Assembly: GCA_030686995.1 (NCBI GenBank) | Contig: CM060702.1 | Coordinates: 64,048,440 to 64,112,439, forward strand | Reading direction: 5' to 3' | Source: Artemisia argyi | Taxonomy: Eukaryota; Streptophyta; Magnoliopsida; Asterales; Asteraceae | Length of the DNA stretch: 64,000 nt | Shown: piece by piece, positions 56,306 to 64,000 of the stretch | Position numbering within the stretch: position 1 is the first letter of the stretch | How the letters are laid out: every line of letters starts with the position of its first letter | The notes under the pieces: model-generated | Database searches by the model: none | The model's input: only the letters and a program-made list of their open reading frames with translations | What the model was told of the DNA's origin: nothing | Translations under genes and position numbers: made by a program

Positions 56306-59300
56306 AACTTCGTCCCGAAGTTCAGTTTTGGTTGATCTCTGAAGTATATTTGGTAAAAAGACGTGGATACTTGAGTTGCATTCGGTCCTCTCGTTCCCAA
56401 GTAAATTCGGGTCCTTTTCAAGAATTCCAGCGAACTTTCGCGATAGGAATTTGACTTGCTTCAACCGTTCGACCTCACGGTCCATGATTTCTATTGGTTA
56501 TATTACCAAGTTTACGTTTGTCTCAAGGTTGGATTCCCTTCCAAATGGGATTATGATTGACTAATCTGAAAGTCATTTCCTGGATTTGATTAGGTGAAAC
56601 ATAGTTGTGTAATCCGGCTGTTCTTTAACAAGGCTCAAGTCTGAAGGCTACTAGACCTACTCTGTCTGAATTATTACATGGTCCAGTGTATATCGGTTTT
56701 AACTTTCCAAATCTTTCCGAATAATATCATGCCTTTCCTAGGCAGAACTTTCAACGGGATCTGGCTACCAACTTGAAGTTTTAAGGGTTTACAACTTATA
56801 GAATTTGTAATTGATTCTCGACTTGTAGGAAAATTCCGGTTATTTCATGAATGCCTACTGGAATAGTGAGTTTGGCTTTTTCCGAGTTCGGCTCGTCAAT
56901 AGATGATCAGTGCTTCTTCAGGTTTATAATGTAATATGGGTAATATATGTTGCTGAACTCTGTCAGAACTCAAATCTTATATTTCAGCTGGTCGATTCTA
57001 ACATGAATCTGAAATGGTCCAATATACTAAAGGTTAAGTCCTTCGTGTTACTAAAATCGTATCATGCCTCTCCAAGGCAAAGCTTTCAATTTAGTTCATT
57101 CTTTCACGTGAATCTAGTAAATTTGCTTGTTCAAGGATACACAATCCGTATGATGTGCGTCATGCACCAACTTAACTTCTATCAGTTTCTCGTTGCTTGT
57201 AACCGGTTCTTGACTTGTAAAATTTCCTTTGTTGTTCCATGGTTTAGTTCTAGACCAGTGAATTTTTAACTTTCCGATTTCAGTTTGTAAACGGGTAATT
57301 GGTACTTCGACCATAAAGTGCCTCAAATGGTGTAGTCCCTATGCTCGCGCGATAACTATGGTTGTAAAAGAATCCGATTTATGGTAAATGGTTAGTCCAA
57401 CCATTTCTAGAGTCAATCACTCATACTCTGAGTATAACTTTCCTATGTTTGAATCGTTCTCCCGTTATGACCATCGATCTGAGGATGATAGGCGGTGTTC
57501 ACATCTTTATGAGGTTCCGAAGGAAATCTTAAAATGATTGCTAGAAGTCCAAGGTGATTCAATCACCTTTATCAGGAATAATTGAAACGGTACGATAAAT
57601 CTTGTGACTAATTCCACAACGTTACGTCTCTCGAACACGGCGTTATACGAAGAAGATAGAATACGGTTAACAATATTTGATTCTTTGGGTTTTGGTCTAA
57701 TGGATTGCTAAGACATGTGTCATTCTTTGCCTACTGTGCTTGGTCTCCATTACTGACGTTTGTAATCGTTCTATGATGTTCCTCCTAATTTCCTTCATCA
57801 CATATTCCAATATTCCTTATTGTCAAGTCACAAAGCCCTAAATGCACAAGCGATATAGTATGGTGATTTGTTTCCAAATTTATCTCGCGATTTTCGAGTT
57901 TTTGGTCGAAATCTTTTTCTGAATAAACAATTTTAGAAAATGGAACAAATGGTATACTCAATATTAGCTTTATTGATGATTCAAAATTTAATAGTTACGA
58001 AATGTGACGCGGTTTTCAAACATGTTGTGAATAGAACTATTTACCAAAGTTTGATGTTTAAACATTTCTCATTGTATAATGGTTCAAGTAAATACTGGCT
58101 AAAAAAGGTCGTATTTATTCAAAATAGGCAATTCAAAATTATTTTCCACGAGATATGTGATTTGTATGGACAAAATTTTGAAATCCACTTCATTTAAAAG
58201 TAAAAATACTAACAAGGATAAAATAGTAGGATCGGAAATATTCGCATAAATGCATAGGTGTCTAACATTCGGTTCCTGACATTAGAAAATGCCTATTGGC
58301 GATTATTCGACAAAACTACAAGTCTAGGTATCCAACCAACTTAAGTCCTGAGATGGTTTATCGTTGAAATTGTTATCATGTTGGCAATATGAGGGTTTCA
58401 ATTGATACCATGTCGATGAATTTCCGTATTGTCTTCACATGTAGCTGGGGAGATATTCTTGAGTCTGATGCCTTTCTCGATGTATAGGTGAGGTTATCCA
58501 GAAGTTCTAAAGAACATAATGCTTTAGGGGAATCTATATCGATATCCATAATTCGAATCAATCATTCTTGTCGTAAACTCACTGCAGGGAAGTTTGCGTA
58601 TGGATGAGACCATGTTAACTCAAAACACTTTACAGTATCGGTTAGGAGGCTTGGTTTATTCCCATGGTGTTGCTTAGCGTACCTTCACAATGTGTTTGAT
58701 CCCGTAGCTCAGTCTAGCTAGTACCTTTGAATAATAAAATCGGACAACTAGGTCAGAGATGGTGAGTCGGATGTTCGCTTGGTATCTTAAGATTGTCGTT
58801 GAGTTAAAAAAAAAATTTCTCAGTCTAGGTATAATAGTTCCGTAATCCTTTTATTGTTTTTCTTGTATCAAGGAATCCTCCTAGTACTTAATATGGGAAG
58901 TCTCTCCTAAAGAAGTCAATGGAAAGTCTAACTTAATGACTAAGTGTGTGACAGGTGGGGTAAGTATCCAGAGAAAATTTGTCAGGAAGAAATATTCATA
59001 AAAGAGTTTATTTGTTTAAAACGCTTTTGGATGAAGATTGTTATTAACCATACTTTATAAAGTAACTATTTCCTTCATGGCATAATCTTTCCTGAAGTAT
59101 ACATAGGTGATCAGGCTATGTATAGTTGAGGACTAATGATGCGATGCTTGATTTAATCAAAATAATATTATTTTTCTCAAAAGCTTTAGATGGTGTTCAA
59201 CGTTTTGTTTCGAAGAATGGTATTCTAGTCATTTCCTTTCAAAGTAATATAAAAATTGTTTCGCGTAATAATAGTAAATATTTGGCGTAGTATCGGAAAA

Positions 59301-59690
59301 ATCAGTTTATAGTATGGTAACAAAACGGCTTAATTTAGAAATTTGATAAAAACAATTCCTCCATAAGGTAGTAAAATAGTTTGAAATAAAACTCGTGGAA
59401 TGGTTTATTGGATACATGGGTAAATACTACGGAATGGTAATAATCTACTAGTCCTTCAAATGCTAAATCGGCCTAATCTCTAATAAGGCAATGACATAAT
59501 GTTACGAAACGGTTGAAAATTGAACGATTGGGATAGAAAGCGGAGTAAACGAAAGTTATGGTTATCATAGAGGTAACAAAAGATAGTCATTACATTGGAT
59601 AGGAAAGTGCTTAATACAACTAGGTTACATCAACGTACTTATGGAAAGTACCAAAAGAAAGTACAACCCTAGAGGGCTCGAACTATGGTT
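56306..59690 (-). pseudogene. Decayed pol of the young gypsy element
   Basis: No long ORF survives. Recognisable remnants on the minus strand are a C-terminal piece MDREVERLKQVKFLSRKF near 56485-56430 (matching the conserved 'lDR.vr.Lr.k.ip.vkV' of gypsy C-termini), SIGTTPFEALYGR near 57340-57300 and NTAYHPQIDGHNGRTIQ near 57500-57450 (integrase, normally TAYHPQTDGQSERTIQ). From about 58 to 59.7 kb I recognise no RT or protease text. Stops and shifts are frequent, in contrast to the near-identical LTRs. Confidence 0.75.
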
Positions 59691-60650
59691 TTAAAACATG
59701 AACTGCCTCCTCCAGTTCCGGTCTCTCAACACCGGGCATTCACTCTTGAAGTGTCCCACTACTCCACATTCACGGCAGATTACCGTGAGTTCCTGATGCT
59801 TTGTGAGGGTGGGAGTCTTGCAATCCTTGGCTTTGTGTCCGATTTTCTTACAGTTTCCACATGGTTCCGGGCAACGTCCTTTGTGATGAAACTGACACCT
59901 GTTGCACTCGGGTAATTTACCTACATATCCTTTCTTTTGGCTTGACCCAGCAGTAAAGGTCTCCACCACTTGTTGTATCTTAAATGGTCGTTGAGTAGCA
60001 TTAGCATCCTGATTACCGACCCATTTTCTCTTGTTGTTATTATTGTCTCCCGATGTCTTGTCGCGAACTATGAGTTCCTTTGTTTCGATTGCCATCTGGA
60101 TAGCTTCAGACATGGTATTGGGTTCACATGCGATGACCATCCTACGAATTTCAGGAGAAAGTCCTCCGATGTACCTTTCGAGTTTCTTGCTTTCCGGTTC
60201 ATCCATTGCAGAGCCTAGTCGAGCAAAATCATAAAAATAAGCAGTATACTTGACAACATCATCTCCTTCCATGGTAAGGTTTAGTGTTTCTTGTTCAATT
60301 GCTTGTAATTCGCTTTTCACACAGAACTTCAAACTCATCATCCTTTTTAGTTTCTCCCAAGCGTGTGAGTAAGCAGCATCAACTCCTACTACCTGGACAT
60401 ACTTAGTCCACCATTTCTGGGCATGCTTCTGAAAAGTGCAAGTGGCGAACTTAACCTTGTCTTCCTTACGACAGTCACCACTTTGAAAGATTGTTTCTAA
60501 TTCTTCGAACCATTTGAGAAATTCTTTTGTGTCTACATTTCCGCTAAAGAAGGGGGGATTACAACCCATAAATTCCACGTGAGTAAGTTCCTTGGTGAGG
60601 GCGGTAGTTGCGTTCCTGGCAATGAATTGTCCAACAGCGGCTTGCGTCAT
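59691..60650 (-). CDS. Gag of the young gypsy element (319 aa, intact)
   Basis: ATG at 60650, MTQAAVGQFIARNATTALTK. The retrotransposon gag core has FMGCNPPFFSGNVDTKEFLK, WFEELETIFQSGDC, FQKHAQKWWTKYVQ and YTAYFYDFARLGSAM. The C-terminus has two zinc knuckles, CGNCKKIGHKAKDC and CRECGVVGHFKSEC, plus an extra Cys/His cluster CNRCQFHHKGRC before them. It ends FMF-stop at 59691. Gag assembles particles and binds RNA. It is the only intact ORF of the element and could support packaging of its own RNA if pol is supplied in trans (inference). Confidence 0.9.
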   Translation of the reverse strand: MTQAAVGQFIARNATTALTKELTHVEFMGCNPPFFSGNVDTKEFLKWFEELETIFQSGDCRKEDKVKFATCTFQKHAQKWWTKYVQVVGVDAAYSHAWEKLKRMMSLKFCVKSELQAIEQETLNLTMEGDDVVKYTAYFYDFARLGSAMDEPESKKLERYIGGLSPEIRRMVIACEPNTMSEAIQMAIETKELIVRDKTSGDNNNNKRKWVGNQDANATQRPFKIQQVVETFTAGSSQKKGYVGKLPECNRCQFHHKGRCPEPCGNCKKIGHKAKDCKTPTLTKHQELTVICRECGVVGHFKSECPVLRDRNWRRQFMF

Positions 60651-61540
60651 GCTTGGAGTGGTTTGCTTAAATCTATTTCCATCAAATCATGAGGGTCCAT
60701 GAGAATCTATAGGTAATAAAAATAATCATATTCATAACACATGAATATAATACATGAAGGTTTCGGTCTATATGGGCCAATATCATAGATAGCACAACCA
60801 TTCCCATATAGTAGAGTCAATACTTGATGATTCCGTTTGTACAACAATCAAAATACTACAAGTTTCTTCGAACTATGCCACACCTCTCGTGGCTAGGATA
60901 ATAGTAAAAGCTAGTAAAGACATAAGTCTAGTCTAGAGACTTCTTGACGTTGCGGAGGTTCCTGTTGAGTCCGCAATTCTTGGTATTATCCACAAGACGT
61001 TATCTAATTCATGGCAAGTGAAAATGGAAAAGGGAAATGACAATGGTGGTATTCTAAAGGATGAGGATAACATTGATGACAATGAGATCCTAGTGATGAG
61101 TTAGGAGATAATGGTGATAATAATGAATGGGATACTACCCTCTTTCGCGCTATCTCGCGATATCCAAGAGGTAAAGTTGAAGTACGCACTATGGGACGAC
61201 CAATAGTGAAATAAGTAACTGACGGTGGTGGTAGTACCTGAGTAGTAAGCGTCCTACTAGTGGAGGAAAGAAAACATGCTATCTCCCTTGTAATAAGCAT
61301 CCTAATAAGTCCATTAGAATTAAGTCTGAATACTCTACCAAACGGCATTCTATGTATAGGCTGAATGATAGGAAAACCTTATTCCTATAACAATTCAATA
61401 GTGCTAACGGTGGTATACGTGCAACTGGTGGTATAATGGTAGTGGAAGATGACAAGGCATCTTCAATGTCGGAATCTGACGAAAGGATAACAGCGTGGGT
61501 ATCTGAAGACATGTCACTAGTGAACCAGGTCAATATAATC

Positions 61541-61619
<79 letters not shown>

Positions 61620-61774
61620 TATGGGTATGAATAACTCGTACAGTGTGTGCGTAAAGCAACATGTATAGTGAATATGCACCTATGATGAAATGATGAGATG
61701 CTATGATGATGTGGTTATAGTCTAGGGTCCAAGATACATCCTAGTTCGCTATAACCTTAGCTCTGGTACCAATC
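60651..61774 (-). other. Leader between 5' LTR and gag of the young gypsy element
   Basis: Untranslated internal leader of about 1.1 kb. It contains a TA microsatellite at 61539-61616 and ends at the primer site TTGGTACCAGAG (61772-61761). ORFs here are short and repeat-derived. Confidence 0.7.
61539..61616. repeat. (TA)n microsatellite in the gypsy leader
   Basis: ATATATAT interrupted once by G near 61555. Pure dinucleotide repeat, giving artefactual Ile/Tyr ORFs. Confidence 0.92.
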
Positions 61775-64000
61775 TGTAACACCCCCGAAATACCTGAATG
61801 GCAGCGGAATGGAATACCTGGGGGTGACTGTCATAGCACCATACTTACAGTTATATTGAACGACCTAAAGTGTCGTTTAGAAAATACAGCGTTTGATCAT
61901 TAAAACATTCAGAGTTTACAAAACTTAGGTCCCAAAAGAGTTTGCCAATATAGTTAGAATAAGCTCAACAAGATCAAACGTTTCATAAGTGCAGAAAATA
62001 TAGTGAGACGCGTCGACACCGCGACTCCATGAAGGTCCAAATGTATGCACATGAGCTACCTTAATAACCTGAGAAATACATTGCGAAAAACGGTCAACAC
62101 GAATGTTGGTGAATAATCATAGGTTTATAAGTAAATACTAGTGTACATATGCCATAAGTAATGCCAAGAAATAGGATGTCCGGAAAGTATATACATTGGC
62201 TCTTAAGCTCATGACCCCGAAGCTAGACGATACTTGGCCCCAATGAGTGTTTACCAGACACTCTAATAATAAAGACATGAAATGCATTCGTTCCATTTGG
62301 AGCAACCCAAACACGAATGGAGGCGTCACCCTCGATAGATCTATCCACTCACTCCCGCTTAGTACTAGAAATTAACGGTCCATGATATAATAAGGGGACT
62401 TATCAAGACGTGGTAATAAGGAAACTTAAGCAATGTATGAATTTTATACTTAGGCATGTACACAAAAATAAGTAATGCAATGTATTCTCCCCCCGTGGGA
62501 TTTGAAATCAAAATATAGAATTAAAACGGGGCTATGAAAACTCACCTCGAAGTAATGGTACAAAGATGGTGCAATGAGGTGAAAGTAGTCGGGACAATGA
62601 GGCGCGAGTACTAGCCGCAACCTAAATGAATAACCATGATCTAACTTAGATCAAGCCGTAATGAAATGAATGCACATGCACATGATACTCATACCACTCG
62701 TAATTTGAAAATACTAGTTATCGTCGTAGAAAAATAGATTCCATACTTAGGAAAATAAGTCCTTATATAGGAGTATATAACTTGTCGTACTATCTCGTTA
62801 AAAAGCGTTAGCGTTAAATTCCTTGTATTGAAAACCTTGAAATATGTCGTTAAGTCGTATAAGTATTCTCTCGGGTCATACGTATTCGTTTGATAAGAAA
62901 ATAGTCCTTTGTAATATTTACTAGAAAATATACCGTTTAGCGCGTACGTTATTATTTTTATTTGTATCCATATATATATATATAGTTTGACGATGTTAGA
63001 ATGGGTATAACTTTGTCGTTTTAGGCTCGTTTTCCTTGTTCTTTATGTCCACGGATTCGTCTTTGTGTATACTAGTATATTTTAGACAACTCGGCTCTTT
63101 TAGGTTACGTTTAAGGCCTCAAAATACCCATCGTATTCTGCCCAACAGCAAGCAGTTTTCTGGAAAAGTAGTTTTCGTCGTTAAGTTTGCAAAAATCATA
63201 ACTCCTTCGTTATAAACTCGTTTTAATCCGTTCTTTCGCCTAAAGTTTCGTTTTTGAATGTATTTTCTAAATCTTTGGTCAAAACTTAGTCATCATCCAC
63301 TGATTTTCCCACGAATTTAAAATAAGGACAGTAGGTATATCAAAAGTTTCAAAAACCATTTTCAAGTCTCTAAATTAGTTCCATCCTCCATCAAACCACT
63401 TTCAAACACCACAAAGCTAATCTAATCCTACCATACACCTTCTTAGGGTGTCATGGGTCCTTAAACATCACCAATCCACTAGGTCTAACAAGGGTTTCAT
63501 ATGTTTCCATTTCTAAGGCTTGAAAGTTAATATATACAAAAATGAAGTGGTACAAGTTGATGCATGTGTAAGATCTTGTAAGAAAAATATATAGACATAA
63601 TAATAACTTGTAAAAATCATAAAAATGAGTTTGTAAACTTACTTGATGGTTTAGAGAGTTTAGATGATAAAAAGCCTACTAATCCTTGAGTTTTTATTTC
63701 AAAACTCTAACAAGGATGATTATACAAACTAGTTTATAATATGATCTTGTAAAATTTACCCTCCTTGCTCCTTGATCACCTTGGATCGATCCACACACAA
63801 GAAAAATGAAGAGAAAAGTTTGCTAAGTGTAAGTAAAAGTGATTTTTATGAAAATGAGTAAGAAAAGTTTTATTTATACAAAGGGGACAATTGTTAGGTG
63901 ACATTTAAGAGTGTTGGTGAAGTATTAAAGCTTGAAGACCTTTAGGGGGGGGTTTGGCCGGTTTTAGGGAGGGAAAAGGGGGTTGTGTTGGAAAATTTAA
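61775..64000 (-). repeat. 5' LTR of the young gypsy element (partial)
   Basis: The first 2226 bp (as seen from the plus strand) of an LTR matching 53296-55520 with an offset of 8479-8480. About 770 bp more should lie beyond the window. Confidence 0.93.

Larger units (their letters stand above)
53296..64000 (-). mobile_element. Young Ty3/gypsy element (chromovirus-like), extends past window
   Basis: Minus strand. The 3' LTR is 53296-56287, and the 5' LTR starts at 61775 and runs off the window. The 2.2 kb of LTR seen twice differ by only one substitution (near 54578/63058) and one base of indel (near 54010/62490) by my reading. The flank CTAAT (53291-53295) is the left target duplication; its partner is outside. 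The primer site TTGGTACCAGAG lies at 61772-61761. Gag is intact but pol is decayed to fragments. The LTR length and chromodomain-like tail suggest the Tekay/Del group (inference). Confidence 0.92.

Overview
This window is nuclear DNA from a flowering plant, almost certainly a eudicot. The evidence is intron-containing MIKC-type MADS-box and ACC oxidase genes with GT-AG junctions and TATA boxes, and a dense load of plant-lineage retroelements (Ty1/copia SIRE-like and gag-only, Ty3/gypsy Tat and chromovirus-like), LINE and SINE copies, and hAT, Mutator and CACTA relics. I cannot fix the family or species from sequence alone. Only three conventional host genes are visible, all on the minus strand: a B-sister-type MADS-box gene (5.8-7.8 kb) and two tandem ACC oxidase genes (38.9-40.0 kb and 45.1-46.3 kb). 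Nearly everything else is mobile DNA.

Layout. 1-3.5 kb: degraded Ty1/copia element (minus), cut by the window edge. 5.09-5.44 kb: hAT MITE built of GGACC/GGTCC repeats with an exact 8-bp target duplication. 5.8-7.8 kb: MADS gene. 8.18-8.47 kb: foldback Mutator-type MITE with an exact 9-bp duplication. 9.2-9.8 kb: 5'-truncated LINE. 10.24-33.29 kb: one 23-kb nest. Its host is a Ty3/gypsy Tat-lineage element (LTRs 10240-10710 and 32824-33292, duplication AACAA). It carries gag, protease, RT, two RNase H domains and integrase on the plus strand and a multi-exon antisense gene on the minus strand. Three later insertions sit in it, each with its own exact duplication: a solo copia LTR (14096-15209, AAGCA), a hAT MITE (17401-17863, GTTTCAAG) and a full-length 11.65-kb SIRE-like copia element (19779-31432, AGGGG). 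That copia element is of the same family as the solo LTR.

34.2-34.9 kb: a tRNA-derived SINE abuts a CACTA-like end rich in GTCGAC palindromes. 35.84-38.04 kb: a compact copia-type element with matching LTRs and only a gag gene. 38.3-38.5 kb: AT palindrome. 38.9-46.3 kb: the ACC oxidase pair, separated by about 5 kb of non-coding DNA that includes a degenerate GTGCGCCACTTT array with telomere-like repeats. 48.51-49.48 kb: second Mutator-type MITE (9-bp duplication). 51.1-53.3 kb: LINE ORF1 and the start of ORF2, interrupted by a very young Ty3/gypsy element (53296 to beyond 64000, minus strand) whose 3-kb LTRs are almost identical although its pol is decayed.

The most interesting signals are: (1) a GC-rich hairpin module (GGCGGAACCC...GGGTTCCGCC, bounded by TGCAG-type edges) repeated in the LTRs, in gag and twice downstream of pol of one copia family; (2) the antisense multi-exon gene inside the Tat element; (3) two accessory ORFs downstream of pol in the copia element; (4) two recently mobile elements that keep gag but lack usable pol. 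The copy borders and target duplications were read directly from the sequence. Lineage names and protein roles are recognition from family knowledge, with no database search.
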